A DNA stretch of 50,835 nt, from positions 1 through 50,835 of the forward strand of contig CAIRTR010000022.1 in NCBI GenBank assembly GCA_903881565.1. The letters run 5' to 3'. Made by a program: the position numbers and the translations under genes. Below the pieces are notes generated by a model, which was not told the DNA's origin, searched no databases, and worked only from the letters and a program-made list of their open reading frames with translations. Below, piece after piece: positions 1-8,859 of this stretch (within the stretch, counting starts at the first letter, position 1; every line of letters starts with the position of its first letter). The stretch is from Oligoflexia bacterium (GTDB lineage Bacteria > Bdellovibrionota > UBA1018).

Positions 1-1
1 C

Positions 2-1060
2 AAATTCGCGTGGGCGCCTTTGATGGACCGCTTTGTTCCTCCTTTTTGGGGCAGACGTCGCAGCTGGGTTTTGCTCACGCAATTTGCACTCGTGCTTACG
101 ATTGCGTGTCTGGGTTTTTCTGATCCCGTGGGCCACGCTTTCATGACGGCGCTTCTTGCGGTCATCGTTTCATTTTTCAGTGCGAGTCAGGATATTGTTG
201 TGGATGCCTATCGAACGGACCTGCTTGAGAAACAAGAGCAGGGTCCGGGTGCTGCGATTCACATCATGGGTTATCGGATTGCCATGCTTTTTTCGGGCGC
301 CGTGGCTTTGATCCTGGCCGATCATCTCCCCTGGAAGCTGGTCTATTTTATCATGGCAGCCGCGATGGGGCTTGGGGTTTTGATGAGTTTCTTGGCCCCT
401 GAACCGCAGGAGGCGCCCAATCCGCCCAAATCATTGGTGGAGGCCGTGGTTCTTCCCTTTGTCGAATTCTTCAAACGTCCAGGCGCCATAGAGATTTTGT
501 TTTTTGTCGTGCTCTATAAGCTTGATGTGGTCATCGCGACCGCGCTGACGACCCCGTTCATGATGGAGCTTGGTTTTACCAAGACGGATATCGGTGCCGT
601 GACCAAAGGCTTTGGTCTGGTTGCGACGATCTTGGGAACGCTTGCTGGCGGAGCCGTGATGGTGCGCTGGGGCTTGAAGCGCTCGCTTTGGGGGTTCGGA
701 ATTTTTCAAGCCGTATCCGGATTTTCATTCGCCGCTCTTGCGTCCCTGGGGCATCATTATCCGATGATGGTGTTTTCAATTGCCGCTGAAAACTTTTGTA
801 GTGGGATGGGCACTGCGGCTTTTTCTGCCTTTTTGATGCGGCTTTGTGACAAGCGGTTTACGGCAACCCAGTATGCTTTACTCACGAGTCTCATGGCTTT
901 GACTCGTATTATCGGCGGAGCGCCCACCGGGTTCTTGGCCAAAAGTGTGGGGTGGCCGCTCTATTTTGCGATCAGCGTCGCGGCTTCGGTGCCCGGTCTG
1001 CTCTTATTGACTCGGTATTCGAAGTGGGCAAATTCTCAACAGGCATTGCAGGAAAATTAA
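2..1060 (+). CDS. AmpG-like muropeptide permease (MFS), 5' end outside the window
   Basis: An inner-membrane transporter of the major facilitator superfamily. The AmpG subgroup imports anhydro-muropeptides for cell-wall recycling. The frame is open from base 2 and begins KFAWAPLMDR, which matches the conserved loop after the second helix of AmpG. The first ATG in the window is therefore internal, and the N-terminal part (roughly 60-100 residues) lies upstream. The stretch ASQDIVVDAYRTD near residue 65 corresponds to the AmpG signature around QDIxxDAYR. About ten hydrophobic helices follow. It ends three bases before the thioesterase gene, so the two are probably co-transcribed. Subfamily is moderately sure; the exact substrate is inferred. 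Confidence 0.85.
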   Translation, partial: KFAWAPLMDRFVPPFWGRRRSWVLLTQFALVLTIACLGFSDPVGHAFMTALLAVIVSFFSASQDIVVDAYRTDLLEKQEQGPGAAIHIMGYRIAMLFSGAVALILADHLPWKLVYFIMAAAMGLGVLMSFLAPEPQEAPNPPKSLVEAVVLPFVEFFKRPGAIEILFFVVLYKLDVVIATALTTPFMMELGFTKTDIGAVTKGFGLVATILGTLAGGAVMVRWGLKRSLWGFGIFQAVSGFSFAALASLGHHYPMMVFSIAAENFCSGMGTAAFSAFLMRLCDKRFTATQYALLTSLMALTRIIGGAPTGFLAKSVGWPLYFAISVAASVPGLLLLTRYSKWANSQQALQEN

Positions 1061-1063
1061 GAT

Positions 1064-1525
1064 ATGGCAAAAAAGAAACTCCTAAAAAGTGCGGAATTCA
1101 AACCCGGTCATGAAAGCCTGGGCCTTGAGAACTATCAGCATCCCGATCAGTTCGGTCGTTGGTTGGGCTATAAACTCATCACGATGGATCGCACCAAGTT
1201 TTCCGCAGAGGTGGAACTCAAGATTCGCGAAGATCATCTTTCCCCTGCGGGACGCGTGCATGGCGGCGTGATCTCGGCCTTCTTTGATTTTGGGTGTGGA
1301 GCGGCTGTATTTTCAACTCTGAGTCCCAGGGATTTTTGCTCGACCGTTGAATTAAAAGTGAACTACTTGCAGCCTTTGGATGTGGGCGACACCCTCAGAG
1401 CGCGCACGAAAGTGATCTTTCGGGGCAAGCGAGTTTGCGTCGTCCACGGGTTCATCTTCCGCAAAGGCGAAAAAAATCCAGTTTCAATGGCGACCGCAAC
1501 ATTCAATGTTGTACCGCAGAAGTAA
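1064..1525 (+). CDS. PaaI-family hotdog thioesterase
   Basis: A 153-residue single-domain hotdog-fold protein, probably a cytoplasmic acyl-CoA thioesterase of the PaaI/YbgC-like class. The core motif HGGVISAFFDFGCG near residue 66 is the conserved HGG...D segment that holds the substrate thioester and catalytic acid in this family. It is followed by the usual VELKVNYLQPLDVGD strand-turn-strand. Length is normal for the family. The start codon sits three bases after the permease stop, which suggests translation from the same transcript. The natural acyl substrate cannot be read from the sequence. Confidence 0.8.
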   Translation: MAKKKLLKSAEFKPGHESLGLENYQHPDQFGRWLGYKLITMDRTKFSAEVELKIREDHLSPAGRVHGGVISAFFDFGCGAAVFSTLSPRDFCSTVELKVNYLQPLDVGDTLRARTKVIFRGKRVCVVHGFIFRKGEKNPVSMATATFNVVPQK

Positions 1526-1530
1526 CGTAA

Positions 1531-2277
1531 TTAAGTTGCTGCGGGCGGAGTGTCTGAGGATCCAGATGTTTCAGGCGCAGCGTTTGGGATTGCCGCGTCT
1601 GTCGGAGCGCTCCCCTTTGATGCAAGCTTGATCACATAGCCGTTGGACTTCACAGGTTCTTTTGGGGGACGCGCTTCGCGCGCTTCGCGCGCTTCGCGTG
1701 GCTCACGTGGAGGCCTTGGTTCACGAGGTGGCCGAGCTGCGCTCGCCTCGCGCGGAGGCCGTGCTTCGCCTGGCGTAATCGATGGACGAGCTTCACCGGA
1801 TGGACGAATACTAATAGGGTTGGCTGAAACGCCATCACGTGGTGGTCTTCGGTCTCCACCTGGACGAGGTGCTCGCGAGTCACCGCCGCGACCTTCGCCT
1901 CTTTTGCCGCCTCGTTTGTCACCACGACCGTCGCCGCGACCGTCACGCCCGCGTGAATCGCGGTCATCATGCTGAGGCTTTTGGAGCGAAACATAAAATT
2001 CCGCGAGGTAACAATGCTCGCCTTTTTTCTGCACCGTCGAAGGAGCGGTTTCGCCCTCATTGAGTGAATAAACGACAACCCGCTTGAGATCGGTCACTTT
2101 CGTGCCCGCGACTTCAAGAGCTGCGAGAAGAAACGTCAGCTTATCACCTTCAAGCTTAAGCGCCTCACCCATCGCAGCCGGCAATTCTTCGGCAGTTTTT
2201 CCAGCGGCAAGGAGTTCCGCTTGCGTTTTTGAGGCAGTTTTCAAAGTGATGGCAGCAAATTCGGTGATTGTTTTCAT
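1531..2277 (-). CDS. Protein with a small N-terminal domain and an Arg/Gly/Pro-rich disordered tail
   Basis: A 248-residue protein of unknown function. Residues 1-100 look folded (mixed helix and strand, including LKRVVVYSLNEGE). Residues 105-215 are low complexity, first Asp-Arg-Gly rich (RGDGRGDKRGGKRGEGRGG) and then Pro-Arg-Glu rich with repeated REA and PPREP units. The repeats show in the DNA as three copies of a 9-base unit at 1670-1698. The tail resembles RGG-type RNA-binding or condensate-forming segments, but that is an inference. An Ala/Pro/Thr-rich end closes the protein. No convincing Shine-Dalgarno lies before the ATG. It converges on the thioesterase gene with a five-base gap. 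Confidence 0.6.
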   Translation of the reverse strand: MKTITEFAAITLKTASKTQAELLAAGKTAEELPAAMGEALKLEGDKLTFLLAALEVAGTKVTDLKRVVVYSLNEGETAPSTVQKKGEHCYLAEFYVSLQKPQHDDRDSRGRDGRGDGRGDKRGGKRGEGRGGDSRAPRPGGDRRPPRDGVSANPISIRPSGEARPSITPGEARPPREASAARPPREPRPPREPREAREAREARPPKEPVKSNGYVIKLASKGSAPTDAAIPNAAPETSGSSDTPPAAT

Positions 2278-2316
2278 AGGTTGAACTGGTCTTACCTCAA
2301 AACGCGCAAAAACAGC

Positions 2317-2355
2317 AAAAAAAAACGCCTGAAAGGGGAATCCCTCTCAGGCGCT
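2317..2355 (-). terminator. Rho-independent terminator of the outer-membrane protein gene
   Basis: Read on the minus strand, CGCCTGA pairs with TCAGGCG around a G-rich/C-rich inner stem (AGGG with CCCTT) and is followed by a run of nine T. It lies about 27 bases beyond the stop of the upstream barrel-like gene and isolates it from the Arg/Gly-rich gene. Confidence 0.85.
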
Positions 2356-2381
2356 TCAATTGATTCGTTTATGCCGAACGC

Positions 2382-3224
2382 TTAGAACAACTTCGCTACG
2401 ACGGTCACGTTGACTGTCGTGTTAGCGAGCTTTGCGTCGGTTGGATAGATGTTCAGGAAAGGACTTACATTGAATGTATCCGTTACATCGATGCTGACGC
2501 CTGGTTCAAAGTCCATAGGATAGCCTTGAGAAATTGAAGCCAGTCCAAAGCCGCCACCCAGTTTATGAACAGGATATAGTTCATAGAGAGCGGTTAAAGC
2601 AACTTTGGGTGTTAGTTGATAGTTTACGTTTGGACCCCAGTAGCCCAAAAAGTCGGTTGAAGGCTTTCCAGAGGAGCCTACTGCGGCACCTTGAGGACCC
2701 ATCACGTACTGACGAATGTAGCTGACGGAACCTACGGTCAAGCGCGTGCCTGGAATTTCATAGTTCATATTCTGCGTGGTTCTCCAGGCAAAATACTGAT
2801 CTTTGTTGCGGGTGGAGCCGAGCAGTCCTGGATAAACGCGAAGGTCAGTTGCGAGATTGAAGGTTCCCGAGCTAATCAATTTTGAGTGACTCAACTTAAC
2901 AGCAGGGTCAGAGAAGGTGTAGTCGCGCTGAAGGAAGGGTTGTAGAACCACTTCGCCGAAAACTCCGGCGGTGATTTCTGGTGTGATCTTATATCCTGCG
3001 CTCAGAACGGTATCGAGAGTCATGACGCTGTCATCAGGAGCGCGAAGGCTCGCGGGATTATCGACAGAAGGTCCACCTAGAATAATCACGGTGGTCGAAG
3101 TCGTCTTGCTGAGAATGTCAGAAGCGATTGATTGTGCCGAAGATGTCGACGTGTTGGTCTCAGCTGAAGCTGATAGGCTCATCACTGCAGACGCCAATAA
3201 AATTACTCCACCCAGTTTTTTCAT
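2382..3224 (-). CDS. Putative outer-membrane beta-barrel protein
   Basis: A 280-residue exported protein. It has a Sec signal peptide (lysines, then a hydrophobic stretch ending ASA at about residue 21), and a Ser/Thr-rich segment follows. From about residue 65 on, alternating polar and aromatic strands are separated by short turns, and the last residue is Phe (VVAKLF), the usual C-terminal signature for BAM-inserted barrels. No catalytic motif is visible. A good ribosome site (AGGGGGAA) lies before the ATG and a strong terminator follows, so it is a single-gene unit. Family is not recognised; it may be a porin or surface protein. Confidence 0.72.
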   Translation of the reverse strand: MKKLGGVILLASAVMSLSASAETNTSTSSAQSIASDILSKTTSTTVIILGGPSVDNPASLRAPDDSVMTLDTVLSAGYKITPEITAGVFGEVVLQPFLQRDYTFSDPAVKLSHSKLISSGTFNLATDLRVYPGLLGSTRNKDQYFAWRTTQNMNYEIPGTRLTVGSVSYIRQYVMGPQGAAVGSSGKPSTDFLGYWGPNVNYQLTPKVALTALYELYPVHKLGGGFGLASISQGYPMDFEPGVSIDVTDTFNVSPFLNIYPTDAKLANTTVNVTVVAKLF

Positions 3225-3710
3225 TCTTAGTTCCCCCTAAAAGAGTTCGATTAATTGTTACCCTGGCCCCTGTAGCAAGTGGCTTGCCACGCAACAGTTC
3301 TGCCGTTTGCTGAGACGTTTGTCAATGACTGTACGCATTAAGTAGCTAAAAAAGTGCGGGTAATTCTGTACGCGATGCGTCAAGTATTCGCGCGGGGCTC
3401 AGGAGCTTCTTGGGGAAAATGGGTTTCCCCTTGTGGCCCTGGTGCCAAAAAAGGCCTGTGTTTTCTGGGAGCTGGCGGGGTTGTTTTGGGGCCTGGGGCC
3501 TGTAACGTTACGGGTTTGGGGGTGGTCGTGATAGATTTTGAGGCGGTAATGGACTTCAGAACTGCTCAGGTCTTGAAGTCGAATTCGGGATTGCCCCAGT
3601 CTCATGGGCTGCGATTAATCCGATTGATCCAGGGACAAAACGAGTTGTGACTAATGGAGCGATGGTTCTTTGGGATCCCAAACGGCATTTCGAGCGGTTG
3701 CTCGCAGCGC
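3225..3710. other. Intergenic region with no supported gene
   Basis: Nearly 490 bases between two minus-strand genes. The part nearest the barrel gene should hold its promoter. A 98-codon open frame on the plus strand (from 3354) has no family features, is G-rich by composition and lacks a ribosome site, so I do not call it. The only clear structure is the palindromic element at 3498-3514. Confidence 0.5.
3498..3514. repeat. Copy of a palindromic element, core GTAACGTTAC
   Basis: GCCTGTAACGTTACGGG: a ten-base perfect palindrome flanked by CCT and GGG. The same 14 bases GCCTGTAACGTTAC recur inside lolA at 23887-23900, where the palindrome is longer and perfect. Two such matches in 50 kb are more than expected by chance. 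Confidence 0.45.
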
Positions 3711-4643
3711 TTATCTCAAATACCGACTCATGACCCCGCTCCCGTGCGTTAGCAGGGCCGTATGAAGATTATGTGCCTGACAACGTAAGGTCAGGTTCTC
3801 CAGGGTATGCCGGCCGCCCAATGAAAAATCCTGGATATGATGAATCTCGAGGAGATGCCGAGAGCCGCAACGAAGCTGAGTTTCGCCGTTCACATAAGAG
3901 CAATTCCCTTGATCGCGTTTCCATACCGCGCGTCGCAGGGCTTGGGGAATATATCTGCTTTTCTCGTTTGACGGGTCAACTTCCGCCGGCGGAGTGGCGG
4001 GGATGGATTTATCCGCTTTACCTTTTGGCTTTTGCTCTGGATCGAGTCTTTTGAGCGCAAGCTTTGCGAGCATTGTAAACAGCTCCGCATACGAGGGATT
4101 CGGATTGCGATGAGAGAGCAGGGATTTGAGTTTCTCAAACATCTGCATGAGTTCCTCGTCGGCGGTAAATCGGATCTCGGTATGTGTGGCCGAAACCGCG
4201 CGTGAGCGATCCCGCTTCGGAGCTTCCGGAGCTAGGCTCGCTAAATGCACATCACACTCTCTTCGCGACTTGCCCATAACGTTGTTAAGAACCTCTTGCT
4301 TGTCGGCCGCCGAGCGGGGTTTTTCTTCCCTTTTAAAGAAGTGCTGAAGCGCACTTGCATTAGACAGGCTGAGTGTTCCATTCTTCAGTGCAGGCTCAAC
4401 TTCGGGCAAGTCTTTAAGTAGGCGCATGGCCGAAATCCTTCGATCCGCACTGGCTTCGCAATAGCCAAGTCCTCGCCTAACGTAATCAAAAAGCGAGCTA
4501 AATCCCTGCTCGGCGTAAAGGCGGCGGCGCTCTACTTCCCGGAGGTGCCACAACAGTTCGGCCGTGAGTTCGCGCTCGCGGGAAACCAGAATGCGGGTTT
4601 GATTGAGAAGCTCAGAATTGGAAAGGGCAGTGAGATGATTCAT
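3711..4643 (-). CDS. HNH endonuclease-domain protein
   Basis: About 310 residues when started at MNHLTALS; the frame is open 82 codons further up, but that extension is basic, repetitive and lacks homology-like features. The N-terminal 130 residues are helical (ELLWHLREVERRRLYAEQG, GYCEASADRRI), as in multi-copy HNH proteins of Bdellovibrio-like and Leptospira genomes. The C-terminal domain has RYIPQALRRAVWKRDQGNC, then CGS, then LEIHHIQDFSLGG and ENLTLRCQAHN, which supply the paired His, the Asn and the metal-binding cysteines of an HNH nuclease. The linker is Lys/Pro rich. The target is unknown, and a role in DNA restriction or a selfish element is possible. No partner gene is adjacent. Confidence 0.8.
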   Translation of the reverse strand: MNHLTALSNSELLNQTRILVSRERELTAELLWHLREVERRRLYAEQGFSSLFDYVRRGLGYCEASADRRISAMRLLKDLPEVEPALKNGTLSLSNASALQHFFKREEKPRSAADKQEVLNNVMGKSRRECDVHLASLAPEAPKRDRSRAVSATHTEIRFTADEELMQMFEKLKSLLSHRNPNPSYAELFTMLAKLALKRLDPEQKPKGKADKSIPATPPAEVDPSNEKSRYIPQALRRAVWKRDQGNCSYVNGETQLRCGSRHLLEIHHIQDFSLGGRHTLENLTLRCQAHNLHTALLTHGSGVMSRYLR

Positions 4644-4993
4644 GGAAGGTATCGTAACATTGAAAATTGGGCCCTCTAAAACGTGCGAGGATGGCCGGCA
4701 AACGTGCAGAAAAAGTGGGCGTCTTCGTCCCGCAGTGGGAAGGTGTGGCTGTCTGAGGTGGGGCAAGTGTGTGCGTTTATAGGCTGATTTATAGCTGTTT
4801 TTACCAATCGATAGGGAAGATTGAAAATATTCGTCAAGAAAAATCGGAGACCCATTGGTTTTTTTGGGAACCAATTTGGTCCAATCCACGCTAATCAGAG
4901 GCCCAATTTACCCAATGTCACGAGGGCGTCCAGGTCATTGATTCACTCTCGCTCTCGTGTTTCAGCCAATACCTTGAACCCTTCGGGTTGGCT
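4644..4993. other. Intergenic region upstream of the HNH gene
   Basis: About 350 bases that carry only the unlikely N-terminal extension of the HNH frame. An inverted repeat GGAACCAATTTGGTCC lies at 4867-4882 and a small hairpin AACCC-ttc-GGGTT at 4977-4989, just after the exporter stop. Neither has a T-run. I see no gene. Confidence 0.4.
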
Positions 4994-5908
4994 TCACCCC
5001 CGCGTCACTGACACCTTTGACACCGCAAAAACCAAAACCGCCCCAGCTCCAATCTGAGTCGCACTCAAACTAAGCCCCAAGAAGAAATAATTTAACACCA
5101 CCGCGAAAAGCGGAAACATGAGCTCGACCAATGAAGCGACACTGGCAGTGGCCCGTGAGAGTCCTGCATAATAAAACAGCATCGACAAAAGTCCCGGTAC
5201 GAGTCCCATGTACAACAATGAGTTTCGCGTGGCCTCGTCGCTTAAACGCCCCCAAGGCTCGTTAAAAATCCCCGCGCCGCCTAAAACCAAGAGCGCCCCA
5301 ACCGTCACTAATCCAAACCCAAACCGCCAAAACGTGACAAAATCAGGCGCATTCTTCATCAAAAACGCCTTGCCGATCACGGTTGCGCAGGCCCACAAAA
5401 AGGCAGCAACCAGCGCGTAAATCACGCCCTTCGAATGCAGATCAATTCGTTGATCCAGGAAACCGAGGTCAAAACTAGGAACGCTCAAAACGAACGCTGC
5501 CACGAGTGCGAGAATCCCCCAGCCGACAACGCGCCACCCGGGGCGCTCGCGCAGAAACGCTACGGCCAGAAGCAAAACAAAAAGGGGCTGAAGTTTTTGT
5601 AGTAAAATTGCAATTGTGGGATTGATGTAACGAAAACTGGCCGTAAACAAAACGGTGGCAAAGGCTGAGCCCCCGGCACCGATCATCGCGGCACCCAGCC
5701 ACTCCTTTTTACCAAGGCTAAAAAGTCCCTTGCGGTACTTGAACAAAACCCAGGGCAACAAAACGCCGACCCCAATGAGGTGCTCAATAAATACAATAAA
5801 AGTCGGGTCCAGAGTCCTTAAAACCGGCACGCGCATCAGGGCGTCGGTTGCCCACATGAGAGCGGCCACTCCAATAAGGATCGGTCCTAGTATTTTTTCA
5901 ATCACCAC
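4994..5908 (-). CDS. EamA-family (DMT superfamily) transporter
   Basis: A 304-residue inner-membrane protein with about ten hydrophobic helices arranged as two EamA repeats (about residues 8-140 and 160-298). The repeats carry the typical small-residue helices (LIGVAALMWATDALM; VIYALVAAFLWACATVIGKAF) and a conserved Pro-containing segment (NPTIAILLQKLQPLF). The family exports metabolites such as amino acids; the substrate is not predictable. The start overlaps the end of trmFO by 11 bases, so translation is probably coupled to it. Confidence 0.87.
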   Translation of the reverse strand: MVIEKILGPILIGVAALMWATDALMRVPVLRTLDPTFIVFIEHLIGVGVLLPWVLFKYRKGLFSLGKKEWLGAAMIGAGGSAFATVLFTASFRYINPTIAILLQKLQPLFVLLLAVAFLRERPGWRVVGWGILALVAAFVLSVPSFDLGFLDQRIDLHSKGVIYALVAAFLWACATVIGKAFLMKNAPDFVTFWRFGFGLVTVGALLVLGGAGIFNEPWGRLSDEATRNSLLYMGLVPGLLSMLFYYAGLSRATASVASLVELMFPLFAVVLNYFFLGLSLSATQIGAGAVLVFAVSKVSVTRG

Positions 5909-7244
5909 GCGCCCTCATTCTTTCCCACCATTTTGCAAAACTAATGCGCGCATGATCTGCCATTTTCTGTCGGCTTACGTCTTTAGGCAATCCCGTGACG
6001 TCGGGGAAAAATAAGGGATCCAACAAGCCAAAATGCATGCCTGAGGGTTGATAGTTTTTTTCCTCAGCCCCGGTGACGTGGCGAAGAAGCGCGCCGAGTG
6101 TGGTATCTGCCGGAGGGGCATCATGCGGCTGCTCTCGAATTCTTTGATAAATAAAGTGGGCGGCGAGCATTCCGCAGGCGGCGGATTCGAGATAGCCTTC
6201 AACGCCCGTGATTTGTCCGCCCAGGTAAACGGTGGGTTCCCCTTTAACTGAAAGATCAGGACGTAACACGCGTGGCCCGCATACATAGGTATTGCGATGA
6301 ATCGAACCAAAGCGCAAGAACTCCGCATTGCGAAGCGCAGGAATGCGCCTAAACACTCGCGACTGCTCTCCATAAGTGAGCTTCGTTTGAAAACCCACGA
6401 GATTAAACGCAGTTTTCGAGCGATTTTCGGTTCGCAGCTGCAACACCGCGTGAGGCCTTTCGCCGGTGCGAGGATCGGCAAGGCCCACGGGTTTCATAGG
6501 GCCAAAACGCAAACTCTCTCGGCCCGTCTGTGCAATCGCCTCGATGGGCTGACAGCCGGCGTAGAATTTCTCTTTTTCAAAAGCGCGGGGGGGCACGCAG
6601 CGCGCGGTCAGAAGGGTGTCAATGAATTCCTCGTACTGCTCTTTGTTCATCGGGCAATTCAGGTACGCGGCTTCATCGCCCTTGTCGTAGCGATTGGCTG
6701 AAAATGAATAAAGCGGATCGACGCTCGAGGCTTCGACAATCGGGGCAATCGCATCGTAAAAATACAGATCCTCATTGCCGGTGATCTTCGCAAGCCATTC
6801 GGCCAATGCAGGCGAGGTGAGGGGACCCGTGGCAACCAGCGTGATCTTGTCGCGGCGGGGTTTACTCGCCTCTTCGTGAAAAAAAGAAATATTCGGGTGG
6901 GTATGCAGCGCTTGCGTGATTTTCTCCGAAAAAAGTTTTCGATCTACCGCGAGTGCATCGCCCGCAGGGACGGCGACGCTGGGCGCAGTCTTCAATACGA
7001 GCGATCCCATCTCGTTCATTTCCGTCTTGAGCATGCCGTGCGCTGAGTTTGGGTTGGTCGACTTAAATGAATTACTGCAAACCAATTCGGCGCAATCCCC
7101 GGTGGAGTGGGCAGGCGTCATGGTTTGAGGACGCATTTCGTGAATCGTGACGGTGATGCCGCGCTCTGCCAAGAAAAAGGCCGCTTCGCTTCCCGCAAGC
7201 CCAGCGCCAATGATGTGGACATCTTGAACCCCTGCTTCTGACAT
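5898..7244 (-). CDS. trmFO: TrmFO, folate/FAD-dependent tRNA (uracil-54-C5)-methyltransferase
   Basis: Makes ribothymidine at position 54 of tRNA using methylenetetrahydrofolate and FADH2. The protein has 448 residues, the normal length. The Rossmann FAD motif is at residues 12-25 (GAGLAGSEAAFFLA). Further family segments are HEMRPQTMTPAHSTGDCAELVCSNS, ATGPLTSPALAEWL, the GCQPIEAIAQTGRESLRFGPMKPVGL region, and the C-terminal GGQITGVEGYLESAACGMLAA. The ATG has a strong ribosome site (AAAGGAG). It is divergent from the recombinase gene, an arrangement similar to the trmFO-xerC proximity of many bacteria. Confidence 0.95.
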   Translation of the reverse strand: MSEAGVQDVHIIGAGLAGSEAAFFLAERGITVTIHEMRPQTMTPAHSTGDCAELVCSNSFKSTNPNSAHGMLKTEMNEMGSLVLKTAPSVAVPAGDALAVDRKLFSEKITQALHTHPNISFFHEEASKPRRDKITLVATGPLTSPALAEWLAKITGNEDLYFYDAIAPIVEASSVDPLYSFSANRYDKGDEAAYLNCPMNKEQYEEFIDTLLTARCVPPRAFEKEKFYAGCQPIEAIAQTGRESLRFGPMKPVGLADPRTGERPHAVLQLRTENRSKTAFNLVGFQTKLTYGEQSRVFRRIPALRNAEFLRFGSIHRNTYVCGPRVLRPDLSVKGEPTVYLGGQITGVEGYLESAACGMLAAHFIYQRIREQPHDAPPADTTLGALLRHVTGAEEKNYQPSGMHFGLLDPLFFPDVTGLPKDVSRQKMADHARISFAKWWERMRARGD

Positions 7245-7306
7245 GCCGCTCCTTTATACCTTTTTCTGTTTATATTACCCGCCGTCCGTTTACACTTAAA
7301 GAATCT

Positions 7307-8218
7307 GTGACGCTTGTAACGGCAATTGAGTCCTATTTAGAATATCTTAAATCCCGGCGAGGCTACAGTCCACAAACTGTTCGCGCCTATACCCAGGACC
7401 TCGATCATTGGGCCAAGGGGCTAAAGGCGCAATATTCGATTGAAGACTTGGCGGCACTTCAAAAAGACCTCACGCCTGCTAAACTTCGGACCTACCTCTC
7501 AACACTTTACGATTCTCACAAACGGAGCTCAATTTGTCGAAAATTGTCTTCAATTCGCTCGTTTCTTCGTTACGCCCGAAAAGAGGGGTGGGTGAGCCAA
7601 GATGTTGGGGTCTTGGTGCCGACGCCCAAGAGTGAGCGCGAATTGCCCCGATTTTTCAAGATTGAAGAAATGAAAGAACTCATCGAAGCCCCGGATCTTT
7701 CCACCCGGCTGGGGAGACGGGACCGAGCCCTTTTCGAGGTCATTTATAGCTGTGGCCTCCGGGTCAGCGAGGCCGTCGGGCTGAATTGGAGCCAGGTCGA
7801 CTTGAGTAAGGGATGGGTATTGGTCAGAGGGAAAGGCGATAAGGAGAGGATGGTTCCCTTGGGGAATCCTGCGATAGAAGCACTTCAAGCGCACCTTTTG
7901 GATCGCGATGAGTGGGGCGCCTCAAAGGGGTCGGATCCCGTTTTCGTAAATTACAAAGGGGGAAGGCTTTCGACACGAAGCGTGGGAAGAATCTTGAACC
8001 GCCATTTGGTGCGGATCGCCGCCTCAAAAAGTCTCTCGCCGCACGGTCTCAGACATAGCTTTGCCACCCACTTGCTGGCTGCAGGCGCCGATCTTCGTTC
8101 GATCCAAGAGATGCTAGGACATGCCAGGCTTTCCACGACACAGCGCTACACTCATGTCGATATTGGAGCGTTGATGGACGAATACCGTTGCAATCACCCC
8201 CTAAATAAAAAACAATAG
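7307..8218 (+). CDS. Tyrosine recombinase XerC/XerD
   Basis: Site-specific recombinase that with its partner resolves chromosome dimers at dif. The 303 residues comprise an N-terminal SAM-like DNA-binding domain (about 1-95) and a catalytic domain. All active-site residues are visible: Arg152 (GLRVSE), Lys176 (RGKGDK), His246 and Arg249 (HGLRHSF), His272 (LGHARL) and nucleophile Tyr281 (TQRYTHVD). GTG is the start used here; no in-frame ATG lies nearby. Whether it is XerC or XerD cannot be settled by eye; the trmFO neighbour favours XerC. DedA follows after eight bases. Confidence 0.92.
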   Translation: MTLVTAIESYLEYLKSRRGYSPQTVRAYTQDLDHWAKGLKAQYSIEDLAALQKDLTPAKLRTYLSTLYDSHKRSSICRKLSSIRSFLRYARKEGWVSQDVGVLVPTPKSERELPRFFKIEEMKELIEAPDLSTRLGRRDRALFEVIYSCGLRVSEAVGLNWSQVDLSKGWVLVRGKGDKERMVPLGNPAIEALQAHLLDRDEWGASKGSDPVFVNYKGGRLSTRSVGRILNRHLVRIAASKSLSPHGLRHSFATHLLAAGADLRSIQEMLGHARLSTTQRYTHVDIGALMDEYRCNHPLNKKQ

Positions 8219-8226
8219 GCACCCGA

Positions 8227-8853
8227 ATGGATCGACTTGTAGATTTTCTCCTCAGTTTCTACGGACCTACCCCTTACCTCGTGGTTTTGGCGATTCTGCT
8301 GGCGTGCGGTTTCGGGCTTCCCTTGCCTGAGGATATTACGCTGTTTGCAGCAGGGCTTTTAACCTACTACGGTGTGACTAAAATCGGCCCCATGATCGCG
8401 ATTTGTCTCTTAGGGGTTTTGCTCGGAGACACCATCGTTTTCTGGCTAGGCTATCACTATGGGAGAAAACTCACGAAGCGTTGGTTCTTTCACAAAATCC
8501 TGCCTGATGAGCGTTTGAACTATGTCAGCAAGCAACTCAATACTAAGGGCACTCGCTTGATTTTTGCTGCTCGGTTCATGCCGGGCCTTCGATCTCCTTT
8601 TTTCTTCTCGGCCGGCGCGCTTCACGTCCCTTTTCGCGTTTTTCTTTTTTACGATGGCTTGGCCGCACTCATTAGTGTTCCCACAATCATCGGAGCTGTG
8701 TATTATTTTGGAGATGAGCTTGATCGAGTCGTTCGAGTCATTCAAAGAGTCGAGCATGGACTCGCTTTCGGAGCTTTTGGTCTTCTCTTTGTCATGGTCG
8801 GAAAATGGTATTTGGGGCATCGTAAACTTAAACGGAAAGCACAAACCTCTTAA
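8227..8853 (+). CDS. DedA/VTT-family membrane protein
   Basis: A 208-residue inner-membrane protein. DedA members act in lipid-carrier or phospholipid flipping and envelope homeostasis. Family marks are the acidic re-entrant loop (GFGLPLPEDITLFAAG, residues 28-43), GDTIVFWLGYHYGRK, and the basic second loop RFMPGLRSPFFFSAGAL. There are four to five hydrophobic helices with a basic C-terminus. Length is normal. It sits between the recombinase and an exported peptidase, with tight spacing on both sides, so it is probably in one transcript. Confidence 0.92.
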   Translation: MDRLVDFLLSFYGPTPYLVVLAILLACGFGLPLPEDITLFAAGLLTYYGVTKIGPMIAICLLGVLLGDTIVFWLGYHYGRKLTKRWFFHKILPDERLNYVSKQLNTKGTRLIFAARFMPGLRSPFFFSAGALHVPFRVFLFYDGLAALISVPTIIGAVYYFGDELDRVVRVIQRVEHGLAFGAFGLLFVMVGKWYLGHRKLKRKAQTS

Positions 8854-8859
8854 TTGAAT

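Noticed and set aside
1640-1975. 110-codon plus-strand frame rich in Arg/Gly/Ser
   Set aside because: Antisense shadow of the Arg/Gly/Pro repeats of the minus-strand gene.
3354-3650. 98-codon plus-strand open frame
   Set aside because: G-rich, no ribosome site, no family features, and it crosses the palindromic element; most likely chance.
4644-4889. N-terminal extension of the HNH protein
   Set aside because: Basic, low-complexity and unlike the rest; the internal MNHL start gives the typical length.
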